Assembly (NCBI GenBank): GCA_043789035.1
Contig: JAYWIG010000095.1
Coordinates: forward strand, 1-14,733
Source of the DNA: JAYWIG01 sp043789035
GTDB taxonomy: Bacteria > Pseudomonadota > Gammaproteobacteria > Burkholderiales > Burkholderiaceae_E
Direction of reading: 5' to 3'
DNA length: 14,733 bases
Part shown: piece after piece, positions 6,190 to 12,488 of the stretch
Layout: every line of letters begins with the position of its first letter
How positions within the stretch are numbered: the stretch's first letter is position 1
The notes under the pieces: model-generated
What the model saw: the letters and a program-made list of their open reading frames with translations, nothing else
Told to the model about the DNA's origin: nothing
Database searches by the model: none
Made by a program: the position numbers and the translations under genes

Positions 6190-8283
6190 TTAGAGACGGG
6201 TAATTTTTTTCACGTCAGCCAAGCTACGAAGCTGGCGTAGTACGACGGCTAAATGGTCGCGATTTCGAACCTGCAAATCAAAGCGCAACATTGCCTCATT
6301 TCCGAGATCATGCATGCCAACGTTGGTAATGTTGGCCTCGCTGCTGGAAATCTCTCCCGCAACCCTTGCCAAGATGCCTTTGGAGTCGCCTACATTGATT
6401 TCAATAGCTGTTTTGAAAAGCCCAAACATCTCCTCATCCCAGCTTACATCGATCCAACGCTCTTCGTCTTTGGTGCGCTGGCGATGGGCCGAAACGCACT
6501 CGGCACGATGCACGGCTAAGCCATGACCGCCACGTAAATGGCCAATGACCTTATCGCCTGGCACAGGGTGACAGCAGCTGGAATAAGTTACGGCAGAGCC
6601 TTCGCTGCCATACAAAAGAATTGGTGCAGGTTTTGAAATAATTAACTGCGCTGCGGGCCTAGAAAATAATTGAATGGATAGCTCGCGGGCGATCACTGTG
6701 GCCAATTTTTTTCCAACTCCGATGTCAGCATACAAGTCTGCCAGCGACTTGGCACCCGACTCTCTAGCACTTTTTTCTAACGCTTCTTGAGTGATACTGG
6801 CGGCGTCTATTCGCAGGCTTGCAAAGGCTTGATCGAGCAGGCGTTTACCCCATTCGATGGATTCACCGAGGTTAACTGTCTTTAGATAGTGACGAATTTC
6901 GGCTCTCGCTTTGCCCGTTTTGGCAAAGCTGAGCCAACCTGCCTGCGGCGTCGCGTCAGCCGCAGTAACTACCTCCACCAAATCGCCATTGCGTAACTCG
7001 GTTCGTAATGGAACACTAATGCCATTAATGACTGCCGAAACCGTATGATCACCAATATCAGTGTGCACTGTGTAGGCATAGTCAATCACGGTGGCACCGC
7101 GCGGCAACATTTTGATTTCACCTTTCGGAGTACAAACAAAAACCTCTGCCGGATACAAATCAATTTTGACGTTCTCGATAAACTCTAATGAATCTCGGCT
7201 TTGATCTTCAATATCGAGCAGCGTTTTCAACCAGTCGTGCGTCTTTTGCTGCAAGGCAGAAAAAGATTCACCTTCGGATTTATACATCCAATGTGCCGCC
7301 ACTCCACTTTGGGCAATTTGTTGCATGCTGTAGGTACGAATCTGAAACTCAACAGGTGTGCCTATAGGGCTTACCAGCGTCGTATGAAGCGATTGATAGC
7401 CGTTATCTTTCGGCAGCGCAATGTAGTCTTTAAATCGGCCAGGAACCGGCTTATATAGGTTATGCAGAGCACCTAAGGCGATATAGCAATTTTTTGGATC
7501 ATCGACCAGAATTCGAAAGGCTTGAATGTCGAACACTTGGGAAAAGCTTAAATGTTTCTCACGCATCTTTTGATAGACGCTTGCAAGCGCTTTATGCCGT
7601 CCATAAACATCGGCAGTAATACCGAATTCAGCCAGTTTGCGGTGCGTGGCCTCAAGAATTCGGCTCAAAGCTTCTCGGCGAACACCCCGGGCATTTTGTA
7701 GCGCTCTGCGAAGAACCCGGTGGCGCCAAGGATGAATAGCTTTAAATGCCAAGTCTTGTAGTTCAAGAAATACCTGCCGCAGGCCTAGTCGTTGGGCGAT
7801 AGGCACGTAAATATCGAGCGTTTCTTCAGCAATTCGTTTTTGCTTCAGCAATGGCACCGCATCTAAGGTGCGCATGTTGTGCAAGCGATCAGCGAGCTTA
7901 ATGAGAATAACTCGCACATCGCGAGCCATAGCGAGCAGCATTTTGCGAAAATTTTCTGCCTGCGCATGTGCCCGTGATTCGAACTCTACACGGTCGATCT
8001 TCGAAAGACCGTCAACAATATCAGCAACCTGTGCACCGAAACGCTCGTGCAAATCTTGCTTCAAGATGCCCGAATCTTCCATCACGTCATGAAGCAGTGC
8101 TGCCATGAGGGAATCGGTATCTAAACGCCAACTAGCGCAAATTTCGGCTACCGAAATAGGGTGCGAGATGTAGGGTTCGCCGCTCGTGCGGAACTGGCCT
8201 AAGTGGGCAGTATCAGAAAACCGATATGCTTCCCTAATTCGTTTTGTTTCTGCCGGTTCTAGGTAAGCCTCGGCAGCATCCAT
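6190..8283 (-). CDS. spoT: Bifunctional (p)ppGpp synthetase/hydrolase SpoT
   Basis: A 697-aa long RelA/SpoT homologue (E. coli SpoT 702 aa). The intact N-terminal HD hydrolase has SHPISVAEI (about 40-48), HDVMED (65-70) and KLADRLHNMRTL (129-140). The synthetase domain has GRHKALASVYQKM and the basic RFKD motif (283-286) before YIALPKDNGYQSLH, as in SpoT/Rel enzymes and unlike RelA. TGS (about 376-440), a CCHP zinc-finger-like region (570-573) and a C-terminal ACT domain (about 624-697) follow. It should be the main ppGpp hydrolase counterpart of the RelA at 808-2940. I chose the ATG at 8281-8283, 7 nt after a TTAGG-like Shine-Dalgarno; a TTG directly before it (8284-8286) is also possible. 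It is the last gene of the yicC-gmk-rpoZ-spoT operon, 71 bp after rpoZ, with a stem-loop in that gap. Confidence 0.97.
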   Translation of the reverse strand: MDAAEAYLEPAETKRIREAYRFSDTAHLGQFRTSGEPYISHPISVAEICASWRLDTDSLMAALLHDVMEDSGILKQDLHERFGAQVADIVDGLSKIDRVEFESRAHAQAENFRKMLLAMARDVRVILIKLADRLHNMRTLDAVPLLKQKRIAEETLDIYVPIAQRLGLRQVFLELQDLAFKAIHPWRHRVLRRALQNARGVRREALSRILEATHRKLAEFGITADVYGRHKALASVYQKMREKHLSFSQVFDIQAFRILVDDPKNCYIALGALHNLYKPVPGRFKDYIALPKDNGYQSLHTTLVSPIGTPVEFQIRTYSMQQIAQSGVAAHWMYKSEGESFSALQQKTHDWLKTLLDIEDQSRDSLEFIENVKIDLYPAEVFVCTPKGEIKMLPRGATVIDYAYTVHTDIGDHTVSAVINGISVPLRTELRNGDLVEVVTAADATPQAGWLSFAKTGKARAEIRHYLKTVNLGESIEWGKRLLDQAFASLRIDAASITQEALEKSARESGAKSLADLYADIGVGKKLATVIARELSIQLFSRPAAQLIISKPAPILLYGSEGSAVTYSSCCHPVPGDKVIGHLRGGHGLAVHRAECVSAHRQRTKDEERWIDVSWDEEMFGLFKTAIEINVGDSKGILARVAGEISSSEANITNVGMHDLGNEAMLRFDLQVRNRDHLAVVLRQLRSLADVKKITRL

Positions 8284-8317
8284 CAAAGAACCTAACGATA
8301 CGATTCTCTTTTCGTCT

Positions 8318-8337
8318 GGGGCAGCAGCAAATGCCCC
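8318..8337 (-). other. Stem-loop between rpoZ and spoT
   Basis: Read on the minus (coding) strand, GGGGCA and TGCCCC form a perfect six-base GC-rich stem around an eight-base loop. It lies 17 nt after the rpoZ stop and about 34 nt before the spoT start. No T-run follows, so it is not a classical intrinsic terminator. It may be a processing or stability element that sets the rpoZ-to-spoT ratio. Its function is inferred. Confidence 0.45.
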
Positions 8338-8354
8338 TGGTAAAACAGTTTCCG

Positions 8355-8558
8355 TCAGACGGGTACTCGACGCAACATTTCTATACCGACCTTGCCAGCA
8401 GAGATTTCTCTCAAGGCAAGTACAGTTGGCTTGTCTTTGTTGTCCACACGCGGCGTGTGACCTTGGGCAAGCATCCGAGCGCGATAAGTTGCTGCAAGCG
8501 TTAACTCGAAGCGGTTAGGAATGTGCTTTAAGCAATCGTCAACGGTAATGCGGGCCAT
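8355..8558 (-). CDS. rpoZ: RNA polymerase omega subunit RpoZ
   Basis: A 67-aa protein with the full omega signature: MARITVDDCL at the start, NRFELTLAATYRARML (15-30), and KPTVLALREISAGKVGIEML (43-62). Omega binds beta-prime, assists its assembly and, in E. coli, forms part of ppGpp binding site 1 together with beta-prime. This short form lacks the C-terminal tail of the 91-aa E. coli protein, which I recall as usual for betaproteobacteria. The start is secure: an AAGGA Shine-Dalgarno (8565-8569, minus strand) lies 6 nt before the ATG, the best ribosome site in the window. It is in an operon 57 bp after gmk and upstream of spoT, the classical gmk-rpoZ-spoT order. Confidence 0.97.
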   Translation of the reverse strand: MARITVDDCLKHIPNRFELTLAATYRARMLAQGHTPRVDNKDKPTVLALREISAGKVGIEMLRRVPV

Positions 8559-8615
8559 GGTGTTTCCTTCAGTCGATCAAATGGAGTGTACAGAGCAGAT
8601 CGGCACCAACCAAAT

Positions 8616-9224
8616 CTAGGTGAATAGAAGTGGAAATTGATGCGCTTGCTGCTTGAAACGAAGTCGAGAGGCTGCAACGATTTGTGTCAAGTCTCTCAAA
8701 GCATCGCTAAAGTCTTGATTTATAATAACATATTCGAACTCATGAGCGTGGTTTATTTCGCTTTGAGCGGCAGAAAGTCGCCCTTGGATGACTTCATCAG
8801 AATCCTGCCCGCGTGCCACTAAGCGCTCTTTCAACGCTGCCATTGAGGGTGGGGCAATAAAAATACCCACTGATAAGGGAAATAAGCGCTTGATTTGCTG
8901 AGCGCCTTGCCAATCGATCTCCAAAATAATGTCGATTCCATTGGCGATCTCATTTTCTATCCACTTTTTCGAGGTGCCATAAAAATTCCCGTGTACTTTT
9001 GCCCATTCGAGAAATTCGCCGGCATCGCGCCGTTTTAGGAATTCGATTTCAGTTAAGAACACGTAATCAACGCCATCGATTTCACCTGGCCGCTTGCTGC
9101 GAGTGGTGCTAGAAACAGAAACTTTAATCAATGGCTGCTCGACAAGCAACGCTTTTACGAGAGAGGTTTTGCCGGCACCTGAAGGCGCGGCAATTACGAA
9201 TATGGAGCCGACGGCTGAGTTCAA
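8616..9224 (-). CDS. gmk: Guanylate kinase
   Basis: A 202-aa cytosolic kinase that converts GMP (or dGMP) and ATP to GDP and ADP, feeding GTP and hence ppGpp synthesis. The P-loop is APSGAGKTS (13-21). The GMP-binding segment is SSTTRSKRPGEIDGVDYVF (38-56). FLEWAKVHGNFYGTS (71-85) and LEIDWQGAQQIK (101-112) are also characteristic. Length fits the family (E. coli 207 aa). No ATG is available before the P-loop in this frame, so the TTG at 9222-9224 is the likely start; no good Shine-Dalgarno precedes it. A 12-codon reading frame in another phase (9221-9259) links the yicC stop to this TTG. This raises the possibility that the original gmk start lay upstream and was separated by a one-base shift. 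Confidence 0.95.
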   Translation of the reverse strand: MNSAVGSIFVIAAPSGAGKTSLVKALLVEQPLIKVSVSSTTRSKRPGEIDGVDYVFLTEIEFLKRRDAGEFLEWAKVHGNFYGTSKKWIENEIANGIDIILEIDWQGAQQIKRLFPLSVGIFIAPPSMAALKERLVARGQDSDEVIQGRLSAAQSEINHAHEFEYVIINQDFSDALRDLTQIVAASRLRFKQQAHQFPLLFT

Positions 9225-9259
9225 ACTAGATGAGCTTTCATACGGTTTTTGGAAGTCAT
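9221..9259 (-). other. 12-codon mini reading frame bridging yicC and gmk
   Basis: The frame MTSKNRMKAHLV starts with an ATG (9257-9259) overlapping the yicC stop as ATGA. It ends with a TGA (9221-9223) overlapping the gmk TTG start as TTGA. It could be a coupling peptide that delivers ribosomes from yicC to gmk, or the displaced N-terminus of gmk after a one-base frameshift. It could also be chance, since it is very short. Confidence 0.3.
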
Positions 9260-10299
9260 TCGAGATTTTGCACTTGTTCGCGAATTTGCTCGATAGCGAG
9301 CTTTAATTCTGTCGATGCTTTTGATACCTCTAGATTCGGTGCTTTCGAGCCTAAGGTATTGGCTTCTCGATTAAATTCCTGCATCAAGAAATCAAGTTTT
9401 TTGCCCACCGCACCAGAACCTGAAAGTGTCTTTCGAAGTTCTGCAATATGGGCCTTCAGCCTACTGATTTCTTCGGAAACATCAGCCCGCATCGCCATCA
9501 TCACCAATTCTTGATTGATTCGGCTTTGTGAGTCTTCTGTTTTTAAAATGTTGGCTACTTTGTCTGCATTTCCCGTTTTCACCGCTTCGCTTGAGGCACC
9601 TAAAAGGCGTTCCCAAACTTTGTCTGAAAAGCGCTTTTGCACTTCTGCGTTGATTTGAGGCAGCTTTGCATCCAAGCGGGTTACCAACGACTCGATCTCG
9701 TCACCGTATTGGAGCATTGCTTTGGCGGTTTGGGCGCCTTCGCGCAGCCGCGACTGTGTAAACTCGCCAAGCGCTTGTTCCGAAATAGCTATCAATGTTT
9801 CACGATCTAGCTGCGTGCTATCGCCTAAAGAGTCTTCAGAATTGAGGCTATGGCCTGAGCCAGTGCTAGATTTTCCCCACACTCCAGGCCATCGCAACAC
9901 ATCAAGTGCATTTGGTGGGTCGACCTCTAATCCGGTCGTAAGTGCCGTCCCGATGACTTCTCGGCCCGCTGCGAGAAGTGCGCTAAGTGCCTCATTGTTG
10001 AGCTTATTGCCGCTTAATGAATCGTTTTCGCTCGCGTTGTCACGCTTTAACGACACTCGACACTCTAACTTTCCGCGTTTTACCTTTGCGCTAATTTGCT
10101 CCCTGAGTAAACTTTCAAAATGACGCAACTCATCTGGTATTTTGAAAGTTAAGTCTAGGTATCGTGAGTTAACACTTCTAAGCTCCAATAATAGGGTGGC
10201 ATTTTCGATATCTAACTCCGGGCCGAGGCCTATCCTATGAAGCACCTGTGCAAAGCCAGTCATGCTTTGAATTTCGCCCTCAACTAACACCTTATTCAA
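9256..10299 (-). CDS. yicC: YicC-family endoribonuclease-like protein
   Basis: A 347-aa YicC/YloC-family protein. Members are reported to be endoribonucleases; in E. coli YicC is linked to small-RNA decay with PNPase. The hallmarks are SMTGFA near the N-terminus (12-17), LELRSVNSRYLDL (38-50) followed by PDELR, the RGKLECRVSL region (75-84), and the C-terminal DUF1732 block with KKLDFLMQEFNREANTLGSK (300-319). It is longer than E. coli YicC (287 aa). Part of the excess is a Ser/Gly/Asp-rich stretch at about 143-165. The assigned start is TTG (10297-10299), 7 nt after an AAGGTG Shine-Dalgarno (10307-10312). The family usually begins only two or three residues before SMTGFA, so an internal start (GTG, or rare ATT) is possible. 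It is the first gene of the yicC-gmk-rpoZ-spoT operon and divergent from the kinase. Confidence 0.93.
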   Translation of the reverse strand: MNKVLVEGEIQSMTGFAQVLHRIGLGPELDIENATLLLELRSVNSRYLDLTFKIPDELRHFESLLREQISAKVKRGKLECRVSLKRDNASENDSLSGNKLNNEALSALLAAGREVIGTALTTGLEVDPPNALDVLRWPGVWGKSSTGSGHSLNSEDSLGDSTQLDRETLIAISEQALGEFTQSRLREGAQTAKAMLQYGDEIESLVTRLDAKLPQINAEVQKRFSDKVWERLLGASSEAVKTGNADKVANILKTEDSQSRINQELVMMAMRADVSEEISRLKAHIAELRKTLSGSGAVGKKLDFLMQEFNREANTLGSKAPNLEVSKASTELKLAIEQIREQVQNLE

Positions 10300-10323
10300 C
10301 TTTATTCACCTTCATCTTTTTCA

Positions 10324-10359
10324 AGCTCTAGACCGAGCTCTAGGCCGAGCACATGGCAA
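10324..10359. repeat. 12-bp tandem duplication in the yicC/kinase divergent gap
   Basis: AGCTCTAGACCG (10324-10335) is followed directly by AGCTCTAGGCCG (10336-10347), one mismatch in twelve. A third degenerate unit, AGCACATGGCAA (10348-10359), may follow. It lies 25 bp upstream of the yicC TTG, inside the yicC leader or promoter. Each full unit contains AGCTCTAG. Confidence 0.65.
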
Positions 10360-10407
10360 ACTTGCCTTCATGTACACTTTTTGCACGTCAAATTCTTGAT
10401 TTCTAAT

Positions 10408-10413
10408 TACAAT
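10408..10413 (+). promoter_or_regulatory. Candidate -10 element for the kinase gene (possible leaderless start)
   Basis: TACAAT (five of six consensus bases) ends 8 nt before the kinase ATG at 10422, so the transcript would begin at or next to the start codon. No Shine-Dalgarno is present. The nearest -35-like hexamer, TTGCAC (10381-10386), is 21 bp away, too far for ideal spacing, so confidence is low. Confidence 0.25.
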
Positions 10414-10421
10414 GCGCCAAC

Positions 10422-11474
10422 ATGTCGTCCCAAACTAATGCCCCATTACCCGAAGGAATCGAGCTTAACGGCTACCGCATTGTAAGAAAGATTGCCAGCG
10501 GCGGTTTTTCTATTGTGTATTTGGCAGAAGACGAATACGGCGACAACTATGCAATCAAAGAGTATTTGCCAGCGACCTTAGTAAAGCGCGTGCCTGGTGA
10601 GCTTGTCCCCTTTATTCCAGAAAAGAATGAAACAACCTTTCGCAATGGTTTGAAATGTTTCTTCGAAGAGGGGCGATCGCTTGCCAAGATTCAGCATCCG
10701 AATGTTATTAGAGTGAATAACTTTTTCCGAGCCAATGAAACTGTGTACATGGTGATGGGCTACGAGGAAGGTTCAACGCTTCAGGAGTTGATCCTCAAAC
10801 ATCGTAGCCGAGCGAGTAAATTGAATCATGCTGCGGGTACTGGCAATGGTGCTGCGTCTCGATTCGGCGGCGTAATCAGTGAGCGCCATATTCGCAGAAT
10901 TTTTAACCAAGTGATGAATGGTTTGCGTGAAGTGCACACCAATCGGCTCTTGCATCTCGATATCAAACCTGCCAATATTTACCTTCGATATGACGGCAGC
11001 CCGATGCTGCTAGATTTTGGTGCCGCTAGGCAGACATTGACTCAGGAAGGCCCCAAGCTTTTCCCAATGTATACGCCAGGTTTTGCACCACCCGAACTCT
11101 ATCGCCGTAACCAAAGCCTTGGGCCGTGGACCGACGTCTACGGTCTTGGCGCCAGTATGTTTGCATGTATGATCGGGCAACCGACCCAACCTGCTGATCA
11201 GCGAGAGCTGGCGGACAAAATGCCAAAAATTTTGGATGGTTTGCGATCAAAGTACTCCGAGCCCTTGGTACAGTTGGTTGATTGGTGTTTAAAGTTAAAC
11301 CCGCTCGATAGGCCGCAAAGCGTGTTTGCTTTGCAGCGAGCGCTTCGTAAGGCTTTGCCGGCTTCTGAACCGGAAATTGAACCACCTTCTACCCTAAACC
11401 GTTGGATAGATACCGTGGCAAATAAGATTTCGCGTCGACGAAGTAAAGCGGAAGAGTTGACCCTTGGTGGGTAA
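10422..11474 (+). CDS. Hanks-type serine/threonine protein kinase
   Basis: A 350-aa soluble eukaryotic-like kinase with all core motifs in one domain. The glycine loop is IASGGFSIVY (24-33), the ATP lysine K46 (AIKEY), and a helix-C glutamate E82/E83 in FFEEGRSLAKIQHPNV. The catalytic loop is HLDIKPANIYL (178-188), with D180, K182 and N185. DFG is 198-200, APPE 222-225 and DVYGLGA 238-244. The catalytic-loop HRD arginine is replaced by leucine, so activation need not depend on activation-loop phosphorylation. An extra polar Ser/Gly/Ala-rich stretch (about 127-150) lies between the lobes. The C-terminal tail is basic (RRRSK at 338-342) with no transmembrane helix or PASTA domain, unlike PknB-type receptors. 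The PP2C phosphatase follows 24 bp downstream, so the two probably act as a reversible pair. Substrates are unknown. It is divergent from yicC. Confidence 0.93.
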   Translation: MSSQTNAPLPEGIELNGYRIVRKIASGGFSIVYLAEDEYGDNYAIKEYLPATLVKRVPGELVPFIPEKNETTFRNGLKCFFEEGRSLAKIQHPNVIRVNNFFRANETVYMVMGYEEGSTLQELILKHRSRASKLNHAAGTGNGAASRFGGVISERHIRRIFNQVMNGLREVHTNRLLHLDIKPANIYLRYDGSPMLLDFGAARQTLTQEGPKLFPMYTPGFAPPELYRRNQSLGPWTDVYGLGASMFACMIGQPTQPADQRELADKMPKILDGLRSKYSEPLVQLVDWCLKLNPLDRPQSVFALQRALRKALPASEPEIEPPSTLNRWIDTVANKISRRRSKAEELTLGG

Positions 11475-11498
11475 AACAAAGGTAAAGCTCCAGAATAA

Positions 11499-12401
11499 AT
11501 GAAATTCGCACTCTATCAAGACTCGGTGATCGGCGGTCGCAGCATAAACCAAGATCGAATGGGTTACAGCTACACCAAAGACGCGCTACTGCTGGTTGTA
11601 GCCGATGGCATGGGTGGGCATGTGAAAGGCGAGGTTGCGGCGCAAATAGCACTCCAAGCAATTGGTGCGTTGTTTCATATGTATGCCAAACCAGCTATCG
11701 CGCACCCTATTTCGTTTTTAGATGAAGCTCTCCGCCGAGGGCATCGGGAAATTCTTCGCTATCAAACCGAAAATAACATGCCTGAATCGCCGCGCACGAC
11801 GATTGTCGTCGCCTTAGTTCAAAACGGCCTAGCTTGGTGGGCCCATGCGGGAGACTCACGTTTGTATTGGGTGCGTGGAGGTAAGGTTCTAGAGCGTACT
11901 CGCGATCACTCTAAAGTTGAGGCTATGGTTGCAATGGGTTTGATCGACGAAAGTGAGCAAGACGACCATCCTGAACGTAACAAGGTTTTTAACTGCTTAG
12001 GTTCACCTTTCGAGCCAACTCTTGAAGTTAGCGCTGGTGTTCAATTGCAGCCAGGCGACTTTTTGTTACTGTGTAGCGATGGTGTCTGGGGCGGGTTTAA
12101 AGATAACGATCTCATTGCACCGTTAGCACATGCGCCGCTTGAGAAGGTCGTTCCGGAGTTAGTGCGTAAGGGCACAGAAAAGTATGGCAAAGGGGCGGAT
12201 AATGCGACGGCCATTGCGATTCAGTGGGAAGGCGCACCTTCGCCAAACCAGCAGATTACCGAGGCGCTGCCTTATGGAGAAGTCTCGACCACAATTCCCG
12301 AGTGGGCCATAGCGCATGCTGAAATGTCGGGCGACGTGACGGACGACGATATAGAAAAAGCCGTTCGCGAAATTCAAGAAGCGATTGAGCGAACTAGTTG
12401 A
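11499..12401 (+). CDS. PP2C-family serine/threonine protein phosphatase
   Basis: A 300-aa PPM/PP2C phosphatase, metal-dependent (Mn/Mg). Motifs in order are GGRSINQDR (12-20, with N17 and D19), VADGMGGH (34-41; D36 and G37 bind metal), RTTIVVAL (99-106), HAGDSRLYW (116-124), RDHS (135-138), CSDGVWGG (192-199, D194) and GADNATAIAI (232-241, D234). It is complete and presumably active. It is cytosolic, with no signal peptide or membrane segment. After the catalytic domain comes a tail of about 57 residues ending in an acidic helix (DVTDDDIEKAVREIQEAIE), which may be a docking element. It is 24 bp after the kinase stop, so cotranscription is likely and it should reverse that kinase's phosphorylations. 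A weak terminator-like hairpin overlaps its stop codon. Confidence 0.94.
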   Translation: MKFALYQDSVIGGRSINQDRMGYSYTKDALLLVVADGMGGHVKGEVAAQIALQAIGALFHMYAKPAIAHPISFLDEALRRGHREILRYQTENNMPESPRTTIVVALVQNGLAWWAHAGDSRLYWVRGGKVLERTRDHSKVEAMVAMGLIDESEQDDHPERNKVFNCLGSPFEPTLEVSAGVQLQPGDFLLLCSDGVWGGFKDNDLIAPLAHAPLEKVVPELVRKGTEKYGKGADNATAIAIQWEGAPSPNQQITEALPYGEVSTTIPEWAIAHAEMSGDVTDDDIEKAVREIQEAIERTS

Positions 12402-12421
12402 GCAGATCAGTAGTCTTTTTT
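12393..12421 (+). terminator. Weak intrinsic-terminator candidate after the phosphatase gene
   Basis: ACTA-TGA (12393-12396 and 12399-12401) pairs with TCA-TAGT (12407-12409 and 12411-12414) around a GCAGA loop, with a small internal bulge. A C and six T residues (12416-12421) follow. The stem overlaps the phosphatase TGA and is AT-rich, so it may only attenuate transcription. The AT-rich stretch 12449-12472 could then hold a separate rph promoter, but I see no clear hexamer pair. Confidence 0.3.
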
Positions 12422-12488
12422 GCTTAGCCTTTTCATCGTTCTTCAAGACTATTATTCATTTAAATTAAATCACTAGAAAGTAAGTTCT

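Noticed and set aside
11026..11385. 119-codon open frame antisense to the kinase
   Set aside because: It falls inside the kinase catalytic domain and has no independent support.
10422..12401. Kinase/phosphatase pair as a phage-defence or toxin system
   Set aside because: The neighbours are core genes in what looks like conserved order, no effector domain is present, and the pair looks like a vertically inherited regulatory module.
12411..12451. TAGTCTT/AAGACTA inverted repeat before rph as a terminator
   Set aside because: The 27-nt loop is long, the stem is AT-rich and no T-run follows; the hairpin ending at the six-T run just upstream is the better candidate.
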